This document shows positions 24,455-34,612 of a stretch of DNA of 64,000 bases, one piece after another. Both the position numbers and the translations under genes were made by a program. Source of the stretch: CAYTZH01 sp964442285 (GTDB lineage Bacteria > Myxococcota_A > UBA9160 > JAFDET01); contig CAYTZH010000020.1 in assembly GCA_964442285.1 (NCBI GenBank), forward strand, positions 17,103 to 81,102. The letters are read 5' to 3'. Position 1 is the first letter of the stretch. Every line of letters begins with the position of its first letter. Below the pieces are notes generated by a model. It did no database searches and was not told where the DNA came from. It worked only from the letters and a program-made list of their open reading frames with translations.

Positions 24455-25924
24455 ATGAACGCCCCCTCCTGGCGACTGGGCTTCGAGGACGCCGACGACG
24501 ATCTCCGCCTGCGCGATCGCTTGGCGGAGGTGGGCTTCACCCCCGAGGCCTTCCGCGAGCTGCTCGGTGGCGGCGGCTATCAGGTGCCTCGTCCCAACGA
24601 CTACCCCCGACTCCTGCACCGGCTCGGCGACGAGCCCCGGGACGTGCTCCTCAAGCTGCTGCTGGTGGGCGTGCCGCAGCCGCGGCCGGAGGTCGAACAC
24701 GCCCTCGCGCCGCTCCCGCTCGAGCGTTGCCAGGCCGCCGGGCTCGTGGACCTCGCCGGAGACCGGGTGGTGCCCCGCGTACGGATCCGGGCCGCCTGGG
24801 ACCTCCTCTTCGCCACCGACGCCTACGTGCTCGCCGACAGCGAGGTGCCGGCCGACTTCGTGATGGCCATCGGGACCAGCACCCTGTCGCTCGCCAACTT
24901 CAGCATCCGGACCCCGACGCGCCGGGTGCTCGACTGGGGCACCGGCTGCGGTCCCCTGGCCCTGCTCGCCGCACGACACGCCGACCAGGTGGTGGGCCTG
25001 GACCTCAATGCCCGCGCGCTCGCCTACGCCCGCTTCAACGCGCGGCTCAACGGTGTGGACGGTGTGGAGTTCCTCCAGGGCGACCGCTTCGAGCCGGTGA
25101 AGGACCAGCGCTTCCCGCGCATCCTGGCCAATCCGCCCTTCGTGATCTCGCCGCGCGCCCGCTTCGTGTACCGCGACAGCGGGGTCCGGGGCGACGTCTT
25201 CTGTCGCGCGCTCGCGCGGGAGATGGCAGCCCATCTGGAGGACGGCGGCCACGCCCAGATGACCTTCAACTGGGTGGCCGACACGCCCGGCGGGCTCGAG
25301 TCCTGGTTCGAAGGGCTGGGATGCGACGCCTGGGTGCTGCGCACCCACACCTGGAGCCCCGACGAGTACGCGGCGATCTGGGTGGACGCGGACACCCCCG
25401 ACGTCAACGCCTTCTCGAAGGAGTACGGGGAGTGGATGGCGTTCCTCGAGGCCGAGGGCATCGAGGCCATCTGCGGTGGGATCCTCACCCTCCACCGCAG
25501 CGGCAGCGAGCGCTTCGATCTCTCCCAGGCGCCCGATCGCATGCTCGGCCCCTGCGGCGATGCCGTGCTCCGCGGCCTGGCAGCCCGCACCTACCTCGCG
25601 GACCGGGGCGGCGATCGCCGACTGCTGGACGACCGCATCCAGGTCGCGCCCGAGGTGCGGATCGCCCAGGAGACGGCCTTCGACGCCGGCCAGTGGCGGA
25701 TGACCGGCACGCGGGCCCGCCTGTCCGCCGGCCTGGCCTACGAGGCGGAGCTGGACCCCTACGTGGCGGGGCTACTCTCTCGCCTGGACGGGAGCCGTCC
25801 CCTGGGCGCTGTCCTGGCCGAGATGGCCGAGCGACTGGGCCTCGACCGGGCGGCGCTCGAAGCGGAGTGCGAGCCGCTGGTACGGGGGCTCGTCGCCCAG
25901 GGATTCCTGCTGCCGCCCGAGTGA
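24455..25924 (+). CDS. Class I SAM-dependent methyltransferase (MTS/N5-glutamine type)
   Basis: 489 aa. An N-terminal helical domain (1-145) precedes a Rossmann methyltransferase core: SAM loop LDWGTGCG (159-166), GLDLNARAL (181-189) and NPPF (226-229). The NPPF/NPPY motif marks enzymes acting on an amide or amino nitrogen (HemK/PrmC, RsmC, TrmN6 type). A further C-terminal region of about 130 residues (360-489) has a winged-helix-like end. This three-part layout is known from uncharacterised actinobacterial and myxobacterial proteins; substrate unknown. Expression appears leaderless from a promoter whose -10 ends 6 nt before the ATG. Confidence 0.85.
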   Translation: MNAPSWRLGFEDADDDLRLRDRLAEVGFTPEAFRELLGGGGYQVPRPNDYPRLLHRLGDEPRDVLLKLLLVGVPQPRPEVEHALAPLPLERCQAAGLVDLAGDRVVPRVRIRAAWDLLFATDAYVLADSEVPADFVMAIGTSTLSLANFSIRTPTRRVLDWGTGCGPLALLAARHADQVVGLDLNARALAYARFNARLNGVDGVEFLQGDRFEPVKDQRFPRILANPPFVISPRARFVYRDSGVRGDVFCRALAREMAAHLEDGGHAQMTFNWVADTPGGLESWFEGLGCDAWVLRTHTWSPDEYAAIWVDADTPDVNAFSKEYGEWMAFLEAEGIEAICGGILTLHRSGSERFDLSQAPDRMLGPCGDAVLRGLAARTYLADRGGDRRLLDDRIQVAPEVRIAQETAFDAGQWRMTGTRARLSAGLAYEAELDPYVAGLLSRLDGSRPLGAVLAEMAERLGLDRAALEAECEPLVRGLVAQGFLLPPE

Positions 25925-26120
25925 GCACTGCCGCCTGAGGCTGCGCCGCTCTCGGAGGCGCGCCCTTCGCCGGTTGCGCATGTCCTGCCGGTCGGACGCC
26001 TGATCCAGGCCCGATCGCCCCTCACACGTCCATCCGTCACAGCCCTGTCACCGAGTTCTCCCGGCTGGCTCCTGGCATGCCCCTTGCTCTGTTGGGGCGC
26101 GGGGAGAGAGGAGACACTTC

Positions 26121-26663
26121 ATGACGACTTCCAGCGCCACGACCCTGCTGCTCGCGATCGTCCTGGCCCTCGGCCTTGCCCTGCCGGCACCCGCCGCGGA
26201 GCCGCTCGAGGCCCCGATCTTCGAGACGCCCGGCGAGGTGCCGCTGCTCTCGCGCACCTACGGGCTCGAGTGGGCGGAGCAGATCGACATCACCGAGTAC
26301 GCGATCAGCCCGGTGCGCGTCGTGATCCATGCGGACCAGAAGGTGGCCTTCCTCAACCGGGCCCGGGGTGGTCGACGGGTCTCGTTCGGGCCCGAGACCG
26401 CGCGCTCCATGGTCTGCGACGAGCTCGTCAACTTCTCGATGGAACGCGGTCGTCTGCGCTCGGGCATGCTGCAGACCGGGGACGTGGCGAGCCTCTGCCG
26501 ACTGCAGCCGGGCGTCTACCCCTACCGGGTCGAGCGCATGCCGCCGTCGGAGCGCAGCCTGTCCCTCTCCGAGCGCCCGCGCGGGCAGATCGTGGTGATC
26601 GACCCCCCCGAGGCGGAGGACGCCTCCGCGCCTGCGCCGGTCTCGACGACGCTCCGTCGGTAG
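26121..26663 (+). CDS. Secreted protein, possibly cupredoxin-like fold
   Basis: 180 aa with a signal peptide (residues 1-25, cleavage after APAAA). The mature part has strand patterns seen in cupredoxin-like proteins: VRVVIHADQKVAFLNRA, then GDVASLCRLQPGVYPYRVER, in which the LxPGxYxYRV end is typical. The usual copper ligands are incomplete: there are two cysteines (in VCDEL and SLCRL) and one histidine, so metal binding is doubtful; a disulphide is possible. A GGAGA site lies 8 nt before ATG 26121. The 195 bp before it (25925-26120) hold no gene and no clear promoter. No family assigned with confidence. Confidence 0.6.
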   Translation: MTTSSATTLLLAIVLALGLALPAPAAEPLEAPIFETPGEVPLLSRTYGLEWAEQIDITEYAISPVRVVIHADQKVAFLNRARGGRRVSFGPETARSMVCDELVNFSMERGRLRSGMLQTGDVASLCRLQPGVYPYRVERMPPSERSLSLSERPRGQIVVIDPPEAEDASAPAPVSTTLRR

Positions 26664-26675
26664 CCGCCGGCGGCG

Positions 26676-26981
26676 CTAGCCCCGGACCGGTCCTACCGAC
26701 GCGATCTCGTAGCGCTGGACCGCGACCTCGAGGATGCCGAGCCCCGCCATGGCGGCCTGGAAGCTCGCCATGTGGGGCGTCGCGAAGTGCGCCTCCAGGG
26801 ACTCGCCCGAGGCCCACTCCTCGAAGATGTTGAAGAGGCCCGGGTCCGTGAGGTCGGCGGTGATCGTGTAGGAGATGCAGCCCGGCTCCTGGCGTGTCGC
26901 CTCCACGACGGGGCGCGCGGCCGCGATGGCCTCGTCGCGACGGGCCGGGTCGAGTCGGATGTGGCCCGCGACCACCAGCAT
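26676..26981 (-). CDS. Antibiotic biosynthesis monooxygenase (ABM)-domain protein
   Basis: 101 aa, one ABM/YgiN-like ferredoxin-fold domain: VVAGHIRLDPARRDEAIAAARPVVEATRQEPGC, ITADLTDPGLFNIFEEW and the terminal HMASFQAAM helix (quoted in parts) follow the family closely. Members oxidise quinones or small aromatics, or act as signal-related oxygenases, as dimers. ATG 26981 is preceded by GGGGGAG; the frame is open further upstream, but that part crosses the palindromic operator region. It is divergent from the unknown gene at 27124 with two dyads between them, so the pair is likely coregulated. Confidence 0.85.
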   Translation of the reverse strand: MLVVAGHIRLDPARRDEAIAAARPVVEATRQEPGCISYTITADLTDPGLFNIFEEWASGESLEAHFATPHMASFQAAMAGLGILEVAVQRYEIASVGPVRG

Positions 26982-27036
26982 GAAGCTCCCCCTTCGTCCC
27001 GCCATCGACCTGAGCGAGGTCCTCGCCTGCGTTCGT

Positions 27037-27064
27037 GAAGGCCTTCTTGTGAAGAACTTCACAA
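27037..27064. promoter_or_regulatory. Two adjacent dyads, probable operator of the ABM/27124 divergent pair
   Basis: GAAGGCCTTC (27037-27046) is a perfect 10-bp palindrome; it abuts TTGTGAAGAACTTCACAA (27047-27064), with perfect 8-bp arms around AA. Both share the GTGAAG...CTTC half-site. They lie midway between the divergent starts at 26981 and 27124. No regulator gene is adjacent. Confidence 0.6.
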
Positions 27065-27123
27065 CCCGGCTGCGGCAGGCGTGGTCGAATGCCGACGATT
27101 CACCCTAGCCGAAGGAGCGCTTC

Positions 27124-27708
27124 ATGCCCACGATGCCCGGCGGAGTCGTCAAGGGTCCCATGCTGTCCGCGATCGACGCGAACTCGCGTAGCGCGAACTG
27201 GGTCTCGGACGTGCGGACGGCCCTCTACCAGCCCGACCCCAACGGAAACCTCGAGCCGGTGGCGGACATCGCCGAGCGGTTCCAGTTCGCCAACCAGAAC
27301 GAGGCCGCGCACCTGCGCACCCACTGGTTCAACCCGGTTCCCGGCCCGCCGCGCTGGTGGCCCGAGCACCAGCTCATCCAGCCGCTGGTCCGCAAGGCCC
27401 TCCACACCATCTTCACGCTCTGCCTCTACGAGGACACCCAGGCGACGAGGCCCCGGCACCCCCCGATCTTCACCGACTGCTACTGGATGTGTGCGTCCGA
27501 GCGGTTCGAGGTGGTGATCACCTGCAACGACCACCAGGTCAACGCGCTGATGATCACACCGCCGCCTCCGGGCTTCACGCCGTGGCAGACCGTGAACGCG
27601 GGGCTCGAGCCGATCTGGATCGTGAAGCACATGGCCTATGGCACCGGAGAGGATCTCGTCGAGCGGCTCGATGCCGACCGGGTGCTGCTGACCCAGATCT
27701 ACCGCTAG
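27124..27708 (+). CDS. Conserved-looking protein of unknown function
   Basis: 194 aa, soluble, no signal peptide. Notable segments: NQNEAAHLRTHWFNPVPGPPRWWPEHQLIQPLV, IFTLCLYEDTQATRP, CYWMCASERFEVVITC and PPPPGFTPWQTVN (each quoted in short parts). Four cysteines and an unusually high Trp/Pro content suggest a compact fold, but no family is recognised. ATG 27124 has AGGAGC 8 nt upstream (ATG 27133 is also possible). It is divergent from the ABM gene across a double palindrome, and its TAG stop shares a CTAG with the cyclase gene that converges on it. Confidence 0.7.
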   Translation: MPTMPGGVVKGPMLSAIDANSRSANWVSDVRTALYQPDPNGNLEPVADIAERFQFANQNEAAHLRTHWFNPVPGPPRWWPEHQLIQPLVRKALHTIFTLCLYEDTQATRPRHPPIFTDCYWMCASERFEVVITCNDHQVNALMITPPPPGFTPWQTVNAGLEPIWIVKHMAYGTGEDLVERLDADRVLLTQIYR

Positions 27709-30065
27709 GGCGGGGGCTCCGGGGCCCAGACGTACACGTCCGTGGGCTCGCTCAGGCCCCGGATCGGCGTGTCCGGGCACGGCCGGAAGTCGGCGGCCTC
27801 GTCCAGGGCCGCGCTGCGGGTGGCCGCATCGATCACGATCGGTCCGCCCAGCTCCTGGCCCAGGGCCTGGAGCCGGGCCGCCAGGTTGGTCGTGTTGCCG
27901 ATGACGGCCCAGATCAGGCGGTCCGCCGCCTCGATGTTGCCCACGTAGGCGCGGCCGGTGGCGATCCCCACGCCCACGCTGAGGGGCTCGTCCGAGGCGT
28001 CCTCGGAGATGGCGATGGCGCCCGCGGTCCGCACGATCTCCCGCGCGGCCCGCACCGCCCAGGCCTCCTTGTCGGGCAGGGCCTGGGGCGCGCCGTACAC
28101 GATCAGCACGCCGTCGCCGTGGACCTCGACCACGCTGCCGCCGTACTTCCGGGCCACGTCCGACACCGCAGCGGCGTAGCGCCGTACGGCGGAGAAGATC
28201 TCGGTCGGGTTGCGGGGCTCCGAGAACGCGGTGTAGCCCCGGATGTCCGTGAAGAGCACCGAGACCTCGCGCTCGCCCGGCTCGGCCACGACCGGGGCCG
28301 GCACGTAGCGCAAGGCCTCCTCCTCCTGCTGCATCTGGCGGGCCTCGCTGTCGAGGTGCGCCTGGTCGAAGCGAAGGAGCTCGGTCGAGACGGCCCGAGC
28401 CACCCCGGTGAGCAGGAACAGGTCGCGCGAGGTGTAGACGTCGCCGGAGCGCTTGGGCCCGAGGGTCAGGAACGAGAGCAGCGACTCGCCGCGCCGCACG
28501 GGGATGACGGCCGCCGCGCCCAGGGCCTCCAGGGCCGCGCGGTCGAACAGGCTCGAGGGTCCCCGCGCCGGGCCGCGCGCCACGGCCTCCAGGGAGAGGG
28601 GCTCGCTGCCGCGCTTGCGCAGCGAGGCGATCAGGGGGCTGTCGCTCTCGAGCGCCGGTGCCACGGCGCTGCCCCGGGCGAACAGCGGCACGAACACCGG
28701 GCCCGCCTCGCCGTAGACGACGGTCTTCTCGGCGTCGAAGAGCCGGTCGAGTCGCTCACCCGCGCGTCGGGTGAGCTCTCGCGGCCCCCGGAGCTCCGGC
28801 AGCTCGTCGATCAGGCGCTGGATGCCCTCCTCGAGCTGGAAGCGCTGGACGAAGAGCAGCTGCTCGACCCGCCGCAGGAGCGGCCGGCGGCTGAGCACGC
28901 TCCCGACCCCGAGCAGCCCGCCCGCCAGCAGCGGACCGGCACCCGGGCCGAGCTCGAGGACCCGGGCTGTCGCCACGAGCGCGGGATCCAGGAGCGCGTA
29001 GGCGGGCAGGGCGGCGACCAGCAGCAGGTTCCAGGTGACGGCGTGTGCGATGAGCCGGTCGATGTCGACCAGATTGAAGCGCGCCACCGAGACCATCAGC
29101 GAGGCCGGCAGCACCACCGCGCTCGAGAGGCTCCACATGTACAGTTGGGTCAGCCGCGGGTCCAGGGCCGACCAGGCCGCCGCCACCAGGGGCAGGGCCA
29201 GCCCCACGTACAGCCCGAGGAAGAGCCAGCGGAGCTGTCGCCGACCGATCGGACCCGCGATCCGGTAGTTGTACGACACCAGTCCGAGGAGGACACCGAA
29301 GCAGAGCAGGGCCGCCGCGAAGAAGCCGTTGGCACCCACGGCCGGGGAGAGTGGGGTTCCGTACACGAAGCTCGACTCGAACAGGCCCAGCACGGCAAAT
29401 CCCCAGGCGATCCGACCGAGCCAGCGGGTGCGCGGACCGCCGACGGCGCCCGCGGGGAAGCCGGATACCAGGCGGATCGCCAGGGGGACGATCAGCGCCA
29501 TCGACCCCAGATGGACGACCATCGAGAAGGCGGTCACCCCGGGCGAGCCGCCGAAGCTCGACGCGAAGGCCACGGCCAGGGCCATGAAGCTCTGGAAGAG
29601 CGCGCTCACGGTGCGCGAGGGACGCGAGACCAGCAGGGTCACCAGACCCGCCAGGGCGAAGGCGGCCGAGACGGGCAGGTAGTGGGCCAGCGCGCGGTAG
29701 GAGCCGAGCGGCAGGCGCGTCTCGGAACGGGTCCCGTCGCGCTCGAACACCACGCGGGCGTGGCGATCGGGGCCGGCGGCCTCGGTCACGTAGGTCCAGA
29801 AGCGGAGCGGACCGGTGTCGCGGAGGTCGCGGTCCCCGAGCTGGATCAGGCGGTCACCGGGGGCGAGGGGGCGCTGCCCGGAATCGAGCCAGGGTCGGTA
29901 GCCCGCGAAGGTCGGATGACCCCCCGCCTGCTCGGGGGCCTCGATGTAGATCGAGGAGAGGGCGTCGTCGCGGCGGGCCGAGCCCACCGCCAGGGCGAAG
30001 CAGAGGATCCAGAGCGGCACGCTGAGGGCCAGGAGCACCCGGTCGAGACCTCGAACGCGATCCAT
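27705..30065 (-). CDS. PDZ-like/multi-TM/GAF sensor with class III adenylate or guanylate cyclase domain
   Basis: 786 aa. TM1 (10-30), a periplasmic PDZ-like segment (50-120), seven further helices (131-147, 158-175, 182-202, 217-233, 245-265, 278-298, 312-327), two more near 342-360 and 372-392, a GAF-like domain (430-565), then the cyclase. Catalytic residues are intact: metal Asp607 (LFTDIRGYT) and Asp651 (VHGDGVLIVYG), transition-state Asn727 and Arg731. It should turn a membrane signal into cAMP, or possibly cGMP. ATG 30065 has a GGAG site. No CRP-like effector is in the window. Stop codon shared with the 27124 gene in CTAG 27705-27708. Confidence 0.88.
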   Translation of the reverse strand: MDRVRGLDRVLLALSVPLWILCFALAVGSARRDDALSSIYIEAPEQAGGHPTFAGYRPWLDSGQRPLAPGDRLIQLGDRDLRDTGPLRFWTYVTEAAGPDRHARVVFERDGTRSETRLPLGSYRALAHYLPVSAAFALAGLVTLLVSRPSRTVSALFQSFMALAVAFASSFGGSPGVTAFSMVVHLGSMALIVPLAIRLVSGFPAGAVGGPRTRWLGRIAWGFAVLGLFESSFVYGTPLSPAVGANGFFAAALLCFGVLLGLVSYNYRIAGPIGRRQLRWLFLGLYVGLALPLVAAAWSALDPRLTQLYMWSLSSAVVLPASLMVSVARFNLVDIDRLIAHAVTWNLLLVAALPAYALLDPALVATARVLELGPGAGPLLAGGLLGVGSVLSRRPLLRRVEQLLFVQRFQLEEGIQRLIDELPELRGPRELTRRAGERLDRLFDAEKTVVYGEAGPVFVPLFARGSAVAPALESDSPLIASLRKRGSEPLSLEAVARGPARGPSSLFDRAALEALGAAAVIPVRRGESLLSFLTLGPKRSGDVYTSRDLFLLTGVARAVSTELLRFDQAHLDSEARQMQQEEEALRYVPAPVVAEPGEREVSVLFTDIRGYTAFSEPRNPTEIFSAVRRYAAAVSDVARKYGGSVVEVHGDGVLIVYGAPQALPDKEAWAVRAAREIVRTAGAIAISEDASDEPLSVGVGIATGRAYVGNIEAADRLIWAVIGNTTNLAARLQALGQELGGPIVIDAATRSAALDEAADFRPCPDTPIRGLSEPTDVYVWAPEPPP

Positions 30066-30115
30066 CGGATCTCCGTGTCGTGCCGCGCCAGCCCTCCACG
30101 CGGCGGAACACATCG

Positions 30116-30146
30116 ATCATACCGTCTCGATCCCGCTCGTTGTCAG
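30116..30146 (-). promoter_or_regulatory. Promoter of the cyclase gene
   Basis: On the minus strand CTGACA (30146-30141), 19 nt, TATGAT (30121-30116) preceded by GG (extended -10 like). The leader to ATG 30065 would be about 44 nt. Spacing is slightly long. The remainder of the 30066-30213 gap shows nothing else. Confidence 0.45.
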
Positions 30147-30213
30147 GTGCACCGAGCCGGCGGCCGGCACGGGCGCCCCCAGCGCCGGGAGCCAGGCCGC
30201 GCCCGCCCGGGCG

Positions 30214-30636
30214 CTAGCTCTTAGGCTTCGGGGACGTCTCGACCTCGCTCGCGACCTTGCCCCCGCGCAGCTGGCAGTCGAACTTGCGCAGGAAGGTGAG
30301 CGAGCCGTCCAGCTGGCAGCGCACCAGCACGTTCTCCGGATCGGGCGGCGGCGAGTCGGGCTCCACGGCCTTCTTCCCGGGCTCTTCCTCCGCCAGCCCG
30401 AGCCAGGCCTGGACCCGCTCGACGAGCGTGGGGTCCTTCTTCTTGCCTTTGCCCTTGCCCTTCTTGCCGTGCTTGCCCTTCTTCGCGGCCTGCTGCTTGG
30501 CGCGCTTCTTCTTGGCGTCGACGTTGGAGTGCTCCTCCATGATCTCCATGCCCGCGTCGAGCTCCTCCAGCACGAAGCAGCCCGACGTCCCGAGCGCCAG
30601 GGAGAGACACAGGCATCCGGACAGGAGAACCCGCAT
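30214..30636 (-). CDS. Lys-rich lipoprotein, function unknown
   Basis: 140 aa. Signal peptide with lipobox LGTSGC, lipidated Cys20. Residues about 41-68 are extremely basic (runs of KKKRAKQQAAKKGKHGKK and KGKGKKK), followed by a short helix (VERVQAWLGLAEEE), a Pro/Asp linker and a C-terminal region with two cysteines (VRCQLDGSLTFLRKFDCQLRGG), likely a disulphide hairpin. The basic tract in the periplasm could bind peptidoglycan, LPS phosphate or nucleic acid. The C-terminal CQLDGSxxFxRxFDCQLRGG block looks like a conserved small domain, but I do not recognise it. Upstream of the cyclase on the minus strand? No: it precedes it by 148 bp and has a separate transcript. Confidence 0.7.
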   Translation of the reverse strand: MRVLLSGCLCLSLALGTSGCFVLEELDAGMEIMEEHSNVDAKKKRAKQQAAKKGKHGKKGKGKGKKKDPTLVERVQAWLGLAEEEPGKKAVEPDSPPPDPENVLVRCQLDGSLTFLRKFDCQLRGGKVASEVETSPKPKS

Positions 30637-30703
30637 GCGGGGAGGGATCGGCCGGCCGGCGCGCGGGCTTGAGCGGGGGCGGGTCGAGGCCCGGGGGGGG
30701 GTG

Positions 30704-30709
30704 TAGAAT
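30704..30709 (+). promoter_or_regulatory. -10-like TAGAAT box of the MBL gene
   Basis: TAGAAT 23 nt before ATG 30733, with GAGGAGG at 30721-30727 as ribosome site. No -35 match in the very G-rich sequence upstream. Confidence 0.4.
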
Positions 30710-30732
30710 CGGATCCGGCCGAGGAGGGCCCC

Positions 30733-31713
30733 ATGGAGCTGCGCCGCATCGCCCGGGACGTCTACGCCTGTCTGCAGGAGGACCGCGGCTGGGGCTGGAG
30801 CAACACCGGCTTCGTCGCCCGGGGGGGCGGGCTCGTGGTGGACACGATGATGGACGTGTCCCACACGCGGCGCATGCGGACCCTCGTCGCTGAGGTGGCG
30901 TCCGAACCGCCCCGGCGGCTGGTCAACACCCATCACAACGTCGACCACTGCTGGGGCAACCAGCTCTTCCGCGACGTGGAGATCATCGGCCACCGCTTCT
31001 GCGCCGAGGCCATGACCCGCGATCTCCAGCCCGACCAGCTCGCCGCCCTGGTGGACCAGCCGGACCTGCCTGCCGGGCTGCGCTGGTTCGCCGACGACGT
31101 GCGGGCCTTCGACTTCAGCGAGGTGGAGCTCACGCCGCCGAACCGCACGGTCGGTGACGAGGGCCTGAGCCTCGACCTCGACGGGGAGCCCGCCCACCTG
31201 GTGTACGTGGGACCCGCCCACACGGGCGGCGACCTGATCGTGCACCTGCCGGAGTCGGGCGTCGTCTTCGCCGGCGACGTGCTCTTCCATGGCTGCACGC
31301 CCATCGGCTGGGAGGGCACGACCGCGGGCTGGACGGCGGCGCTCGAGCGCATCGCGGGACTGGCGCCGGAGGTGATCGTCCCCGGCCACGGGCCGCCCTG
31401 CGGTCCCGAGGCCGCCCTGCACATGCGGGACTACCTCCAGTACGTCCACGACGAGGCGACGCGCCTCCACGCCCAGGGGCTCCCGTCCGCGGAGGCCGCC
31501 CGGCGGATCGACCTCGGTCCCTTCGCGTCCTGGAACCAGCCCGAGCGCCTGGTCTTCAACGTGGAGCGGGTCTACCGCGAGCTGCGCGGGGGCTCCTGGG
31601 ACGAGGCCGTGGCGGCGATTCCGCTCTTCGAGGCGGCGGTGGCGCTGCGGCGTCACTGGGAGGTGTCGGCCGGCGCCCCCCCGACGCCCAGGCGGCGCCC
31701 CGGAGACGCCTAG
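30733..31713 (+). CDS. MBL-fold metallo-hydrolase with a His-to-Asn metal-motif variant
   Basis: 326 aa metallo-beta-lactamase-fold protein. The metal motif reads NTHHNVDHCWGN (residues 65-76): relative to HxHxDH the middle ligand is Asn69 instead of His. The other landmarks are present: AHTGGDL (third histidine), FAGDVLFHG (bridging Asp) and VPGHGPPC. The same NTHxNxDHxxGN variant is known in a subgroup of bacterial MBL hydrolases, so it is a subfamily trait, not decay. Function is open: thioesterase, lactonase or glyoxalase-like. ATG 30733 has a strong GAGGAGG site. The stop lies in the first unit of a 22-bp duplication shared with the convergent ligase gene. Confidence 0.88.
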   Translation: MELRRIARDVYACLQEDRGWGWSNTGFVARGGGLVVDTMMDVSHTRRMRTLVAEVASEPPRRLVNTHHNVDHCWGNQLFRDVEIIGHRFCAEAMTRDLQPDQLAALVDQPDLPAGLRWFADDVRAFDFSEVELTPPNRTVGDEGLSLDLDGEPAHLVYVGPAHTGGDLIVHLPESGVVFAGDVLFHGCTPIGWEGTTAGWTAALERIAGLAPEVIVPGHGPPCGPEAALHMRDYLQYVHDEATRLHAQGLPSAEAARRIDLGPFASWNQPERLVFNVERVYRELRGGSWDEAVAAIPLFEAAVALRRHWEVSAGAPPTPRRRPGDA

Positions 31714-31731
31714 GGGGCGCCCCGGAGACGC

Positions 31732-31737
<6 letters not shown>
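31694..31737. repeat. 22-bp tandem duplication carrying two convergent stop codons
   Basis: Units 31694-31715 and 31716-31737 are identical (GGCGCCCCGGAGACGCCTAG plus GG). Each contains CTAG; the first unit supplies the stop of the MBL gene (TAG 31711-31713), the second that of the leftward ligase gene (TAG at 31734-31732). Confidence 0.85.
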
Positions 31738-33711
<1,974 letters not shown>

Positions 33712-33794
33712 GCCCAGAGGGAAGGCGATCCGGTCCGGCGTTTCAAGCCGCCGATGCGCGGGTCCGAGGCCCCGGCGCCGCGCGACGGGCCCGG

Positions 33795-34577
33795 CTAGGC
33801 GCGGCTCGCGGCCCGCGACTCCACCCAGCGGCGGTAGCCCGGCGGTGGGAAGAACGTGAGCACCAGGGCGCCGAGACCCACGGAGCCGAGGGTCGAGGAG
33901 ATCGCGACGGCCACGTCGATGATCTGCTGGCCCACCTCCGGGTGCCAATTGACGGCGTCGCCGGTCAGGCCGAGGTACACGAGCCGCGCCACCGGATCGG
34001 TGAAGGAGAGCAGGAAGGCGATCGCGGACCACAGGCTCCAGAGGGCGAAGCGATCGGCGACCAGGGGCTCCACGAGCCCCAGCCGCGCGCGGCGGGAGGA
34101 CATCCGCCACCACCGGAACGACGCCGCGGCCACCCAGGCGATGGCCGCGGTGCGGGGCGCGTAGGAGAGCCAGTAGCCGAATCCCGGCACGACCAGGATG
34201 GCGAAGCCCTCGGTGGTGCCCTGGAGCGCCCAGCCGGCGACCAGGAGCAGGGCCGCGGCCAGGGTCGCGGAGCGGGCGACCCGGCTCTCCGGGTGGAAGG
34301 TCTGCCAGGTGAAGACGTACAGGGCGAGGGCCCCGGCCGAGGCACAGGCCGTGGAGAACCCGAAGAGGGGGCGGGCCAGGTCGTCGGGGAGGCGCAGGCT
34401 CGGATCGGCCCAGGCGCTGAAGAGGACGATGTTCAGGCCCCCGCCGAGGACGTTGTAGAGCAGGAAGAAGGCGCCGAGCCAGCGTTCGCTACCGCCTCGG
34501 CGAGCGAGCAGGCGCAGCCCGATCACGAGCGCGAGGAGCAGGCTGGCGAAGGAGACGACGGCACTGACGACTTGCAT
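33795..34577 (-). CDS. Seven-helix membrane protein, function unknown
   Basis: 260 aa, with seven predicted membrane helices (about residues 4-24, 34-54, 71-90, 105-120, 128-150, 180-200, 220-245) and the N-terminus probably outside. Charged loops are short and there is no soluble domain. It resembles small 7-TM sensory-domain proteins without an attached output domain, but I cannot name a family. ATG 34577. It lies 35 nt downstream of the TPR lipoprotein pair on the same strand and may be cotranscribed with them; 83 bp separate it from the ligase gene that follows. Confidence 0.7.
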   Translation of the reverse strand: MQVVSAVVSFASLLLALVIGLRLLARRGGSERWLGAFFLLYNVLGGGLNIVLFSAWADPSLRLPDDLARPLFGFSTACASAGALALYVFTWQTFHPESRVARSATLAAALLLVAGWALQGTTEGFAILVVPGFGYWLSYAPRTAAIAWVAAASFRWWRMSSRRARLGLVEPLVADRFALWSLWSAIAFLLSFTDPVARLVYLGLTGDAVNWHPEVGQQIIDVAVAISSTLGSVGLGALVLTFFPPPGYRRWVESRAASRA

Positions 34578-34612
34578 GCTCGGGCCCGAAGCGGGTGGCA
34601 GACCAGGCCCCT

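Noticed and set aside
26664..26675. CCGCCGGCGG palindrome after the secreted-protein gene as a terminator
   Set aside because: No usable loop and no T tract follows; short GC palindromes are expected by chance in this composition.
27357..30224. 955-codon plus-strand open frame opposite the cyclase
   Set aside because: It begins out of frame within the 27124 gene and its product is low-complexity; the minus strand has an intact class III cyclase.
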